DNA from: Flavisolibacter longurius
GTDB taxonomy: Bacteria > Bacteroidota > Bacteroidia > Chitinophagales > Chitinophagaceae
Assembly (NCBI GenBank): GCA_013327885.1
Contig: JABUMY010000006.1
Span: 62,001 to 126,000, forward strand
Direction of reading: 5' to 3'
DNA length: 64,000 nt
The translations under genes were made by a program, and so were the position numbers. How positions within the stretch are numbered: the first letter of the stretch is position 1; every line of letters begins with the position of its first letter. The notes under the pieces are model-generated. The model saw only the letters and a program-made list of their open reading frames with translations. It did not search any database and was not told the origin of the DNA. Of this stretch, positions 27,161 through 36,116 are shown one piece after another.

Positions 27161-28519
27161 TTAAGCGAGAGCTTGGATAATATCGTATTTGGTAACGATT
27201 TGGTAATTGCCGCTTTCATCCTTTGCCAAAACAGCGCCATTTTCTTTGTTGATCAGGCTCCGTAATCTTTCCAGTGGCGTATCAAAAGCCACCAGGGGAA
27301 AGGTTTTCTCCATGATCCGCTCAATTTTTTCGGTTTTCAGATCGGGGTTAGTAAACACGTTTTGAAACAGCCCGCCTTCGCTGACAGAGCCTACATGCTC
27401 ACCTTCCGGCGTTACTACCGGTATGTACTCGATGTCATACTTGCGCATGACTTCCACCGCTTCTGCAACAGATTGCGAAGGTTCAATGGTGATCAGCGGT
27501 TTTTTGCCCCTGGCGTTCACAACATCCTTGAATGACTTTACATCAAAGAAGCCGCGTTCGGCCATCCACTGGTCGTTATACACTTTTGCCACGTAGCGGC
27601 TGCCATGGTCGCAAAGCAACACAACCACAATGTCATCTTTTTTAAGCTTGTCCTTTAACTGGTAAAGTCCCTGCAACACGCTTCCCGAGCTGTATCCGCA
27701 AAAAAGTCCTTCTTCTTTTGCCAGCCGGCGGGCCATCACCGCACCATCTTTGTCGGTAACCTGCTCAAAATAATCGATCACCGACATGTCGTAGTTCTGG
27801 GGCACAAAATCCTCCCCAAATCCCTCCGATATATAAGGCCGCACTTCACCCATGTCGATCTCCCCGGTGCGGTAGTATTTTGTCAGCAGTGAACCCACCA
27901 CATCGATCGCCCATATTTGAATGTCCTTGTTTTTTTCCTTTAAGTACTGCGCCGTGCCGGTAACCGTTCCGCCGGTGCCGGCCGTTGTCACAAAATGGGT
28001 GATCCTGCCATCGGTTTGCTCCCAGAGTTCCGGGCCGGTGGTTTCGTAGTGGGCCAAGCGATTGGCCAGGTTGTCGTATTGATTAAAAAAGTAGGAGTTT
28101 GGAATTTCTTTGTTGAGCCGCGCCGCCACGGAATAATAGCTGCGGGGATCGTCGGGCTCCACGTTTGTCGGGCAAACGATCACTTCCGCTCCCAAGGCAC
28201 GAAGGATATCTACCTTTGATTGCGATTGTTTGTCTGTTGTACTGAATATACAGCGGTAACCTTTTACCACGGCGGCCAGGGCCAGTCCCATGCCAGTATT
28301 TCCGGAGGTACACTCAATGATAGTGCCGCCCGGTTTCAGTTTACCTTCCTGCTCGGCCATTTCAACCATTTTCAAGGCCATGCGGTCCTTGGCTGAATTA
28401 CCGGGGTTGAAATATTCTACTTTGGCGTATACCTCGCAGGGCAAATCGCTTACAATTTTATTTAATCTTACCAACGGGGTATTGCCAATCGTTTCCAGGA
28501 TGTTGTTCTTAACGTTCAT
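27161..28519 (-). CDS. Cystathionine beta-synthase (PLP domain plus CBS pair)
   Basis: This 452-residue PLP enzyme condenses serine (or activated serine) with homocysteine or a sulfur donor. The fold-type II domain at 1-320 has the PLP lysine in NPGNSAKDRMA (about 44), TSGNTGMGLAL and TTAGTGGTVTG. Two CBS motifs at about 335-452 (EVMRKYDIEYIPVV and MEKTFPLVAFDTPLERL) are the usual adenosyl-ligand sensor. With the C-terminal CBS pair it is CBS-like rather than plain cysteine synthase, but the sulfur substrate is inferred. A TACATTTG -7 box precedes the start. Confidence 0.93.
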   Translation of the reverse strand: MNVKNNILETIGNTPLVRLNKIVSDLPCEVYAKVEYFNPGNSAKDRMALKMVEMAEQEGKLKPGGTIIECTSGNTGMGLALAAVVKGYRCIFSTTDKQSQSKVDILRALGAEVIVCPTNVEPDDPRSYYSVAARLNKEIPNSYFFNQYDNLANRLAHYETTGPELWEQTDGRITHFVTTAGTGGTVTGTAQYLKEKNKDIQIWAIDVVGSLLTKYYRTGEIDMGEVRPYISEGFGEDFVPQNYDMSVIDYFEQVTDKDGAVMARRLAKEEGLFCGYSSGSVLQGLYQLKDKLKKDDIVVVLLCDHGSRYVAKVYNDQWMAERGFFDVKSFKDVVNARGKKPLITIEPSQSVAEAVEVMRKYDIEYIPVVTPEGEHVGSVSEGGLFQNVFTNPDLKTEKIERIMEKTFPLVAFDTPLERLRSLINKENGAVLAKDESGNYQIVTKYDIIQALA

Positions 28520-28538
28520 AGCAGGCGTTCTTTTGCGG

Positions 28539-28546
28539 CAAATGTA
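28539..28546 (-). promoter_or_regulatory. -7 box before the cystathionine synthase gene
   Basis: The minus strand reads TACATTTG, 19 bases before the ATG at 28519, a full TAnnTTTG match. Confidence 0.45.
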
Positions 28547-28674
28547 AAGGAGTTTGGGGTTTGGTGTTAAGAGAAGGTTGATAGTGTTTCGAATCTCTTC
28601 GATTTCAGTTGCAGACGGTGTTGAGATGCCGGTTGTGAATTGAAACCTATAAATTCGACTTTTAATTGCTTGCT

Positions 28675-30351
28675 ATGCCAACACAAACCGAAAGGAAATA
28701 CGATCCCGTACGCTATAAAACCCCAACCGGAACAGCAATAAGTTGCAAAGGATGGGTACAGGAAGCGGCCCTTCGCATGCTCCTCAACAACCTGGACCCG
28801 GCTGTTGCCGAAAAGCCCGACGAATTAATTGTCTATGGTGGCCGCGGAAAAGCGGCCCGCAACTTTGAAGCGCTTGACCAGATCATCGCCTGCCTGAAAG
28901 TGTTGGAAAACGATGAATCCCTGTTGATCCAAAGCGGCAAACCGGTCGGCATCCTGAAAACGCACAAGGATGCACCACGGGTTTTGCTTTCCAATTCGCA
29001 ACTGGTGCCCAATTGGGCCAACTGGCAACATTTTGACGAGCTGGAAAAAAAAGGCCTGATGATGTACGGGCAAATGACCGCAGGAAGCTGGATCTATATT
29101 GGCTCCCAAGGCATTGTGCAGGGAACCTACGAAACATATGCGGCCGTGGCAGCCAAACAATTTGGCGGCAGCCTCAAAGGAACCTTGAATGTAACGGCCG
29201 GACTAGGCGGGATGGGTGGTGCCCAGCCCCTGGCCATCACCATGAACGCAGGCGTGGCCCTCGTGGCCGAAGTAGAGGAGTGGCGGATTGACAAACGCCT
29301 GCAAACCCGTTACCTTGATATAAAAGAAGTAGACATTGATGCGGCCATCGATAAGGCATTGGAGGCAAAAGCCGCCGGAGAAGCGCTTTCTATTGGTGTG
29401 GCTTGTAATGCCGTTCAACTGCTGGAGCGATTGGTGGAACGCAATATTGTACCCGATACGCTGACGGACCAAACGTCTGCCCACGACCCCTTGATTGGTT
29501 ACTGGCCACACCAGCTTTCGCTGGAACAGGCAGCCACCTTGCGGAAAACAGCACCGGACCAATACCTCGACTATGCGTTTGATGCCATGTCCCGGCATGT
29601 AGAATTAATGGTGGAGCTGCAACAACTTGGCGCCACTACGTTTGATTACGGCAACAACATCCGCGCAAGGGCAAAAGAAAGAGGCTTGGAAACGGCCTTT
29701 TCCTTCCCCGGTTTCGTACCGGCTTATATACGTCCCCTGTTTTGCGAAGGTAAAGGGCCGTTCCGCTGGGCGGCGCTCAGCGGCGATCCTGAAGACATTG
29801 CCGTTACCGATAAACTCATTGCAGAACTCTTCCCGGAAAATGCCTCTCTGCACCGTTGGCTAAAACTGGCCAATGAAAAGATCGCCTTCCAGGGTTTGCC
29901 GGCACGGATCTGCTGGCTGGGACAGGGCGAAAGGGAAAAAGCCGGACTGGCCTTTAATGAATTGGTTAGAGCCGGGAAAGTAAAAGCGCCGCTCGTAATT
30001 GGTCGCGACCACCTTGATACGGGTTCGGTAGCCTCACCCAACCGCGAAACCGAAGCCATGCTGGACGGAAGCGACGCCGTGGCCGACTGGCCTATTTTAA
30101 ATGCGCTGGTTAATACCGCCGGTGGGGCCAGTTGGGTGAGCCTGCATCATGGTGGGGGTGTGGGTATGGGGTACAGCATTCACGCCGGAATGGTGATCGT
30201 AGCCGATGGAACCGGAGAGGCAGAAGAGCGTTTGAAACGTGTTTTGCGCAATGACCCGGGAATGGGCGTCATCCGGCATGCCGATGCTGGCTATGAAACG
30301 GCAAAAAAAGTGAGTCAAGAGAACGACCTTGATTTCAGAGATCGGATTTAA
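28675..30351 (+). CDS. hutU: Urocanate hydratase
   Basis: This is the second enzyme of histidine degradation: urocanate to imidazolonepropionate, using tightly bound NAD as electrophile. The 558-residue product has the family's [32 protein letters not shown] (NAD-binding Gly-rich loop) and the conserved DQTSAHDP. Start ATG 28675 is 9 bases inside a possible TTG start. The pathway continues with hutI and hutG downstream on the same strand, but a trehalose gene intervenes. No hutH (histidine ammonia-lyase) is in the window. Confidence 0.97.
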   Translation: MPTQTERKYDPVRYKTPTGTAISCKGWVQEAALRMLLNNLDPAVAEKPDELIVYGGRGKAARNFEALDQIIACLKVLENDESLLIQSGKPVGILKTHKDAPRVLLSNSQLVPNWANWQHFDELEKKGLMMYGQMTAGSWIYIGSQGIVQGTYETYAAVAAKQFGGSLKGTLNVTAGLGGMGGAQPLAITMNAGVALVAEVEEWRIDKRLQTRYLDIKEVDIDAAIDKALEAKAAGEALSIGVACNAVQLLERLVERNIVPDTLTDQTSAHDPLIGYWPHQLSLEQAATLRKTAPDQYLDYAFDAMSRHVELMVELQQLGATTFDYGNNIRARAKERGLETAFSFPGFVPAYIRPLFCEGKGPFRWAALSGDPEDIAVTDKLIAELFPENASLHRWLKLANEKIAFQGLPARICWLGQGEREKAGLAFNELVRAGKVKAPLVIGRDHLDTGSVASPNRETEAMLDGSDAVADWPILNALVNTAGGASWVSLHHGGGVGMGYSIHAGMVIVADGTGEAEERLKRVLRNDPGMGVIRHADAGYETAKKVSQENDLDFRDRI

Positions 30352-30582
30352 CCCAGCCTATCAATCTATAAGATGAGTTGGTGCATTTCTGTTTTTTTCG
30401 CGATCTAATTTGTTTTTTGGGATGTATAAAAACCAACCCCTAAAGCAAATCGGCGATCTAAATTAATTATAACTATAACAGCTAAATTGAATTTAATATC
30501 AATCAATTAAGAATTATTCGTGCAATATAAATTTCATTGATGGTCTAATTTTTGAAGCTATCTGCTACCGACAAAAAAATCC

Positions 30583-32802
30583 ATGAGCAGACTATTTATA
30601 ATTTCTAACCGCCTTCCTTTTTCTCTCGAAAAAAACGACAATCAAATAATCGTCCGCCAAAGTTCTGGTGGACTTGTCTCTGCTATAAAAAGCTATTTTG
30701 AACGCTCAGGTTCGCAAAGCAGCGAATTCACTGAGAAGATCTGGGTGGGAAGCATGGACGTTGCCGAAGAAATTTACCAGGAAGCAGTGGAGCAAAACGC
30801 CTTTCCTGAGGAATTCACGATCGTTCCCATCTTCCCCGAAAAAGAATTATACGACGATTATTACAATGGCTTTTCCAATTCGACCCTATGGCCATTGTTT
30901 CATTATTTCCCCTCAATTGTCGAATATAAAAAAGAATACTTCGAGGCTTATCGTGCAGTAAACCAAGCCTTTGCCAATTCTATAATTCAGCAGTATCAGC
31001 CCGGAGATGTGATATGGGTACACGATTACCAACTTCTCCTGCTGCCCCAAATGTTACGGGATAAGCTCCCCGATGCCACGATCGGTTTTTTCCTCCACAT
31101 CCCATTTCCGTCGTACGAAATTTTCCGGTTGCTGCCCAACCGATGGAAGCGGGCCATCTTGCATGGCATTTTAGGGGCTGATCTTGTTGGCTTCCATACC
31201 CATGACTATGTGCAGCATTTCATCCAGTCCTGCAAAATGATCCTGAAGGTTGAAAACCAGTTTACCAATATCGTCTACAACGACAGGCTGCTGAAATGCG
31301 ACTTGTTTCCGATTGGTATCGACTACCAAAAATTCCGTGAAGCGATCACGGAAGAAACCGTGATTGCCATTGCCACAAAGCTGGAAGAGCATTTCTACAA
31401 TCAAAAGATCATTTTCTCCGTCGACCGGCTGGACTATACCAAAGGGCTTGAATACCGGCTGGAAGGGTATGAAGAGTTTTTGACCAAGTACCCCGAATGG
31501 CGGAGTAAGGTTGTTTTCATTTTGAACGTGGTGCCTTCCCGCGACCTGATCAAAACATACAGCGACCGGCGGGCTCGCATCGAGGAAAAGGTCAGTACCA
31601 TCAACGGGAAATTTTCGAGCCTGGCCTGGCAGCCCATCATTTACCGGTACAACCACCTGGAGTTTGACGAACTATGCGCCCTTTACCAGGTGGCAGAAGT
31701 TGCTCTTATCACCCCGCTGCGGGATGGAATGAACTTGGTTGCCAAAGAATACGTGGCCAGTTGTATTGACAAAGGCGTGCTGGTATTGAGCGAACTGACC
31801 GGTGCGGCCAACGAGTTGAGTGAGGCCATTTTTGTAAACCCCACCGATGCGGAAGAGGTGGCCGATGCCATCGACACGGCACTAACCATGCACCTGATCG
31901 AACAGCGGTCACGCCTGTCGAACATGCAGCGCCGCATTGCCGAATATGATGTATTTAAATGGATAAATGAATTTTTAAGCTGTATGGGAGACATTAAAAA
32001 CGAGCAGGACAACTTACGGGTAAATGTGCTAAAAGAAGAAAACATAGAAAAGATCAAGACCGATTTTGAAAATGCCGAACGGCGCTGCATCCTGCTGGAC
32101 TATGACGGAACGCTTTCGCCCCTGCAGAAAATCCCCACTATGGCTGTTCCTACCGATGAATTAAAGCTGCTGCTGGAACAGCTTACCCGTGACGAACGCA
32201 ACGAAGTGGTGATCATCAGCGGCCGGGATGCGCAAACGCTGGATACCTGGCTGGGGCATTTACCCGTAAGCCTTGTTGCCGAACACGGCGCCGCTATTAA
32301 AATGAAAGGCGGGGAGTGGAAAGACCAGGCAACCATGTCGTCGGAATGGAAGGACCGGATACGGCCCCTGATGGAAATGTTCGTTAACCGCTGCGCCGGT
32401 TCATTGATGGAAGAAAAAAAGAGCACTCTTGCCTGGCACTACCGCAATACCCACCCCGACCTTGGCTTTAGCCGGTCGCGGGAGTTGCGCAACAGTCTCC
32501 TGCAACTAACGGCCAACACCCCGCTGCAGATCATCGATGGCAACAAAGTGCTGGAAGTAAGGCTGGTTGGCGTAGACAAAGGCGGCACGGCGATCAATAT
32601 GCTGAAAGTGCTGAATCCCGATTTTGTGCTATGCATTGGCGACGATACAACGGACGAGGACATGTTCAGGGCCCTTTCGGATAAAGGTTATACCATTAAA
32701 GTCGGTCGCGGCAATACGGCTGCAGCGTATACCATCGTTTCACAACGCGATGTTTATCCATTCCTGCGGAAATTTCTGGGCCCGGTGACGGCAAAGGTGT
32801 AA
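30583..32802 (+). CDS. otsAB: Bifunctional trehalose-6-phosphate synthase/phosphatase
   Basis: At 739 residues this is a fusion of both steps of the OtsAB pathway. The N-terminal GT20 synthase (about 1-470) joins UDP-glucose and glucose-6-phosphate; it shows [37 protein letters not shown] and the acceptor-site [14 protein letters not shown]. The C-terminal HAD phosphatase (about 495-739) shows [10 protein letters not shown] with nucleophile Asp at about 506 and [12 protein letters not shown] near the end. The product trehalose protects against osmotic and drying stress. It sits 231 bases after hutU and 62 bases before hutI; an AT-rich leader suggests its own promoter. Confidence 0.97.
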   Translation: MSRLFIISNRLPFSLEKNDNQIIVRQSSGGLVSAIKSYFERSGSQSSEFTEKIWVGSMDVAEEIYQEAVEQNAFPEEFTIVPIFPEKELYDDYYNGFSNSTLWPLFHYFPSIVEYKKEYFEAYRAVNQAFANSIIQQYQPGDVIWVHDYQLLLLPQMLRDKLPDATIGFFLHIPFPSYEIFRLLPNRWKRAILHGILGADLVGFHTHDYVQHFIQSCKMILKVENQFTNIVYNDRLLKCDLFPIGIDYQKFREAITEETVIAIATKLEEHFYNQKIIFSVDRLDYTKGLEYRLEGYEEFLTKYPEWRSKVVFILNVVPSRDLIKTYSDRRARIEEKVSTINGKFSSLAWQPIIYRYNHLEFDELCALYQVAEVALITPLRDGMNLVAKEYVASCIDKGVLVLSELTGAANELSEAIFVNPTDAEEVADAIDTALTMHLIEQRSRLSNMQRRIAEYDVFKWINEFLSCMGDIKNEQDNLRVNVLKEENIEKIKTDFENAERRCILLDYDGTLSPLQKIPTMAVPTDELKLLLEQLTRDERNEVVIISGRDAQTLDTWLGHLPVSLVAEHGAAIKMKGGEWKDQATMSSEWKDRIRPLMEMFVNRCAGSLMEEKKSTLAWHYRNTHPDLGFSRSRELRNSLLQLTANTPLQIIDGNKVLEVRLVGVDKGGTAINMLKVLNPDFVLCIGDDTTDEDMFRALSDKGYTIKVGRGNTAAAYTIVSQRDVYPFLRKFLGPVTAKV

Positions 32803-32864
32803 GGAAGAATAGCCGGTTATTGGATCAACTTATTTATCACGCTATCCCGCTTATCTTAGTGGGC

Positions 32865-34106
32865 ATGACGACCTTGTTCACCAACATCCGGCAATTGGTT
32901 GGCTGCCGGGATACCTGGCCTATGTTGCGGGGTGCCGATCTGGCAAAGCTTCCTATCATAGAGAATGCTTTCCTGGTTATTGAAAATGGCCATATTGCTT
33001 CCTTTGGCCCAATGGCTGAATTGACCTTTAAAAAGGAAGATTTCACACAGCATACCGACGCAAAGGGAAAAATAGTCCTGCCGGCCTGGTGCGACAGCCA
33101 CACCCATCTTGTTTTCAGTGGAAGTCGCGAAGAAGAATTTGTTGACAAGATCAGGGGATTGAGCTATGCGGATATTGCCGCAAAAGGTGGTGGTATTTTA
33201 AATTCTGCCCGAAAGCTAAACGAAACATCCGAAGAAGAACTGTACCAACAATCGCTGAAGCGATTGCAGGAAGTCATCAATTTAGGCACTGGTGCCATCG
33301 AGATCAAAAGCGGGTACGGGTTAACGGTAGAAGGTGAGCTCAAGATGCTACGGGTGATCCGTCGGCTAAAAAATGCAGTAAAGATTCCGGTAAAAGCAAC
33401 TTTCCTGGGAGCACACGCCATCCCGGCTCCATACAAAGAGAACAGGGAAGGATACCTTGAACTACTGGTAAATGAAATGCTTCCCCGCATCGCAAAAGAA
33501 GGCCTTGCCGATTACTTGGATGTGTTTTGCGAAAAAGGGTTTTTTACTCCTGATGAAACCGAACGGCTTTGCAGGGCCGGTAAGGAATACGGCTTAAAGC
33601 CAAAGCTTCACGTCAACCAGTTGAACAGTATTGGCGGCATTGAAGCCGGGATAAGACAAGGCGCCATCTCGCTTGATCACCTGGAGACAATGACGCCGGA
33701 AGACATAAAAGCCCTTGCAGCCGCGCCGGCTACGGTAGCAACGCTGTTGCCCTCCGCAGCTTTCTTTTTACGCATGCCTTACCAGCCGGCGAGAAACCTT
33801 ATCGATGCGGGGTGTACCGTTGCCCTGGCCTCGGACTATAATCCCGGTTCTTCGCCGTCAGGCAATATGAATTTTGTCGTAGCGCTTAGTTGTATTCAAA
33901 TGCGAATGCTTCCCGAAGAAGCCATCAATGCCGCAACCCTTAACGGCGCCCATGCCATGGAAGTTGCCGACAGCGTTGGCAGCATTTCTGTTGGCAAGCT
34001 TGGCAACCTTATTTTGACCAAACCAATTCCGTCCCTGGCCTATCTTCCGTATGCATTTGGTCACAACCAAATTGAAAAGGTAATGATGTATGGTGAATGG
34101 CAATAA
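32865..34106 (+). CDS. hutI: Imidazolonepropionase
   Basis: This is the third step of histidine degradation, hydrolysing imidazolonepropionate to formiminoglutamate. The 413-residue amidohydrolase carries the metal-binding CDSHTHLVFSG, then GAIEIKSGYGLTVE, ATFLGAHAIP, HVNQLNS and LASDYNPGSSPSGNM, all as in HutI. Start ATG 32865 (MTTLFTNIRQLV) is chosen; the frame continues upstream without family similarity. The hutG-like gene follows after 43 bases. Confidence 0.96.
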   Translation: MTTLFTNIRQLVGCRDTWPMLRGADLAKLPIIENAFLVIENGHIASFGPMAELTFKKEDFTQHTDAKGKIVLPAWCDSHTHLVFSGSREEEFVDKIRGLSYADIAAKGGGILNSARKLNETSEEELYQQSLKRLQEVINLGTGAIEIKSGYGLTVEGELKMLRVIRRLKNAVKIPVKATFLGAHAIPAPYKENREGYLELLVNEMLPRIAKEGLADYLDVFCEKGFFTPDETERLCRAGKEYGLKPKLHVNQLNSIGGIEAGIRQGAISLDHLETMTPEDIKALAAAPATVATLLPSAAFFLRMPYQPARNLIDAGCTVALASDYNPGSSPSGNMNFVVALSCIQMRMLPEEAINAATLNGAHAMEVADSVGSISVGKLGNLILTKPIPSLAYLPYAFGHNQIEKVMMYGEWQ

Positions 34107-34115
34107 TTCGGATAT

Positions 34116-34149
34116 ATTCGTGTAATTGGTGATAAAAATTCGTGTTTAA
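34116..34149 (+). repeat. ATTCGTG-type element directly before hutG
   Basis: The 34 bases reaching the ATG read ATTCGTGTAATTGGTG then ATAAAAATTCGTGTTTAA. They contain AATTCGTG-like units three times and are nearly identical to the sequence directly before the aldo/keto reductase gene at 61054-61086. Confidence 0.6.
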
Positions 34150-35205
34150 ATGAACCTGACCCATTTTAAGCGATACACAAAAAGCGATGTGCTTTCCCTC
34201 ACTACCATCCGTCGCTTTGAAACCAAGATCGGAGAAGAAGTAGCGGTACTGAACGAAGGCGATATTACCCAGGCCGTAAAAGAGCTTTCCGCCCAGTATG
34301 TAATAATAGGAATACCGGAAGATATCGGGATACAGGCCAACTACGGGCAGGGTGGCGCCAGCACAAGCTGGGTGCCTTTTCTGCAGGCATTTTTAAATAG
34401 CCAAAGCAACGATTTTTTAACGGGCAGTGACCTGGCTGTGATCGGGCATTTTGATTTTGGCGACCTGCAATACCTGATCGATAAAAATGCATATGGACAG
34501 GAAGAAAAAATTGAAGCCTTTCGCCACGCAGTAGCCCAGATAGATGAAGAAGTAGAAGGGTTGATAAAGCTGTTGGTAGCAGAAGAAAAAACACCGATCG
34601 TAATAGGCGGTGGTCACAACAATGCTTACCCCTTGCTCAAAGGAGCGGCCAAAGGATTGCACGCTTCCCAGCAGATACCTTTACCGCAGATCAATTGCAT
34701 TAACCTTGATGCCCATACCGATTACCGGCCAACGGAAGGCCGGCACAGTGGCAATGGTTTCCGCTACGCAGAAGAAGATGGTTTTCTGCAGAAGTATTGC
34801 GTGGTAGGTGTGCATGAAAGTTACCTGCCGCAAAATGTCTGGATCGATATTGTGAACAATCCCTTTATCGACATTATCACCTACGAGGATATTTTCATTC
34901 ATGAAAAGCGAAACTTCCGTCAAGCCGTTACGCATGCCATTGAATTTACATCAGATAATTATTGCGGCATCGAACTGGACCTGGATGGTGTACAGAATAT
35001 CTTAAGCAGCGCCTGCACACCCAGTGGACTTCAACCCTTGCATGCCCGCCAGTACCTGAATCTTTGTGCGGCCCATACAAAAGCATGCTACCTGCACATT
35101 TGCGAAGGCGCCACAAGGTTGGCCAATGGCACAACCAATGAATTGATTGGAAAATTGATCAGCTACCTGGTAGCCGATTTCATTAAAATGAACAAAGACG
35201 ATTAG
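34150..35205 (+). CDS. hutG: Formimidoylglutamase-like arginase-family hydrolase
   Basis: The 351-residue ureohydrolase-fold protein keeps the manganese ligands of the arginase family: His in VIGGGHNNAYP, Asp-x-His-x-Asp in NLDAHTDYRP, and Asp-x-Asp in IELDLDGVQ. The adjacent hutI points to formiminoglutamate as the substrate, giving glutamate and formamide. The long N-terminal part (first about 60 residues) and the His/Asn-rich motif GGGHNNAYP are typical of the Bacteroidota branch. A bidirectional terminator follows. Confidence 0.9.
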   Translation: MNLTHFKRYTKSDVLSLTTIRRFETKIGEEVAVLNEGDITQAVKELSAQYVIIGIPEDIGIQANYGQGGASTSWVPFLQAFLNSQSNDFLTGSDLAVIGHFDFGDLQYLIDKNAYGQEEKIEAFRHAVAQIDEEVEGLIKLLVAEEKTPIVIGGGHNNAYPLLKGAAKGLHASQQIPLPQINCINLDAHTDYRPTEGRHSGNGFRYAEEDGFLQKYCVVGVHESYLPQNVWIDIVNNPFIDIITYEDIFIHEKRNFRQAVTHAIEFTSDNYCGIELDLDGVQNILSSACTPSGLQPLHARQYLNLCAAHTKACYLHICEGATRLANGTTNELIGKLISYLVADFIKMNKDD

Positions 35206-35257
35206 GGCAAACCACAGCTCGCATTAACGATATCGTTTGGATTGCCACAATAAGAAA

Positions 35258-35286
35258 CAAAAAAAGCGTCTTTCGACGCTTTTTTC
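35258..35286. terminator. Bidirectional terminator
   Basis: AAAAAAGCGTC and GACGCTTTTTT arms enclose TTTC. It ends both the hut transcript (plus) and the BON/SH3 transcript (minus). Confidence 0.9.
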
Positions 35287-35289
35287 TTA

Positions 35290-35712
35290 TCAGGTAAGAG
35301 GAGAGAGGTATTGTGCATACGAATACCCTTCTTCGCCATCTTTAGTTTTTACCTGCCACCACTGGTCATTGGCCTTGGCCACCAGGGTAACAATCTCACC
35401 ATGGGCTGCTTTGCCAACAATGGGTTCACCGGTTCCGGGGCCCTTGCGTATATTAAGGTTTGACGATGCCGTGGTGACCTTTGCCTGCTGGCCGGGTTGC
35501 ATATTGGCTACGGCTAGATTCATAACGAGGTCATTGGCCCTGAAATCAGGATCCAGTTTTTCATACACATCCCACACCTGGTTTTTAACCACGCCATTAG
35601 GAGCCGTGCCATCAACATACAAAATATTGTCCTGTTCCCGGACCTGCAGATTCTGAACGCCGGAGCGTTGTGCCGTTGAAATCAGTTCGGCATATTTTTC
35701 CTGTAGTGCCAT
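35290..35712 (-). CDS. BON-like domain plus bacterial SH3 domain protein
   Basis: The 140-residue product has no signal peptide (starts MALQEKYAELISTAQ). Residues 1-70 resemble the BON-like fold of LysM/BON proteins (VQNLQVREQDNILYVDGTA). Residues 78-138 are an SH3_3 domain (NLNIRKGPGTGEPIVGKAAHGEIV, QWWQVKTKDGEEGYSY). SH3 domains of this type bind peptidoglycan or peptides. The gene follows the BON lipoprotein gene by only 4 bases, so the pair is an operon. How a protein without a signal would reach the envelope is unclear. Confidence 0.85.
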   Translation of the reverse strand: MALQEKYAELISTAQRSGVQNLQVREQDNILYVDGTAPNGVVKNQVWDVYEKLDPDFRANDLVMNLAVANMQPGQQAKVTTASSNLNIRKGPGTGEPIVGKAAHGEIVTLVAKANDQWWQVKTKDGEEGYSYAQYLSPLT

Positions 35713-35716
35713 AATC

Positions 35717-36040
35717 TTAATTGTATTTTAAATTGTTAACCACTTGCTTTGGACGAAGTGCATCCAGCGCTTGCTTTAAGGTCATGTAGCGGTCACGGTC
35801 GATCGTGCCGGTGAGGGTGATCACACCATCATCAACATCGGCATCCACACCCGGAAAGTCTTTTGTCACCGCGTCAACGCCTTTTTCCAGTTCATCATCA
35901 TCGTTGATCACCACGGGTGCGGTAGAAGGTGTGGTGGTGGTGGTAGTGGTCTCTGTGCCTGCGTTGTCCTTTTTACTTTTGCAGGAGTAGCTGCCGGCCA
36001 TAAGAATGGCCAGGCCAAATACAAAAAGATACTTTTTCAT
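35717..36040 (-). CDS. BON domain lipoprotein
   Basis: The 107-residue product has a lipoprotein signal (MKKYLFVFGLAILMAGSYSC) and then a low-complexity Thr-rich linker (TETTTTTTTPST) encoded by a GTG/GGT repeat tract. A BON domain follows (about 55-107), with GVDADVDDGVITLTG and LDALRPKQVVNNLKY. BON domains bind phospholipids or stabilise the envelope under stress, as in OsmY. It is probably at the periplasmic face of the envelope, co-expressed with the SH3-containing protein. Confidence 0.88.
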   Translation of the reverse strand: MKKYLFVFGLAILMAGSYSCKSKKDNAGTETTTTTTTPSTAPVVINDDDELEKGVDAVTKDFPGVDADVDDGVITLTGTIDRDRYMTLKQALDALRPKQVVNNLKYN

Positions 36041-36116
36041 ATTGCTGCGTTTGGTAATAAATTAATAACCTCTTCAGGCATACAACTCTTATACCACCAG
36101 GCGGCAATTGATGCCA

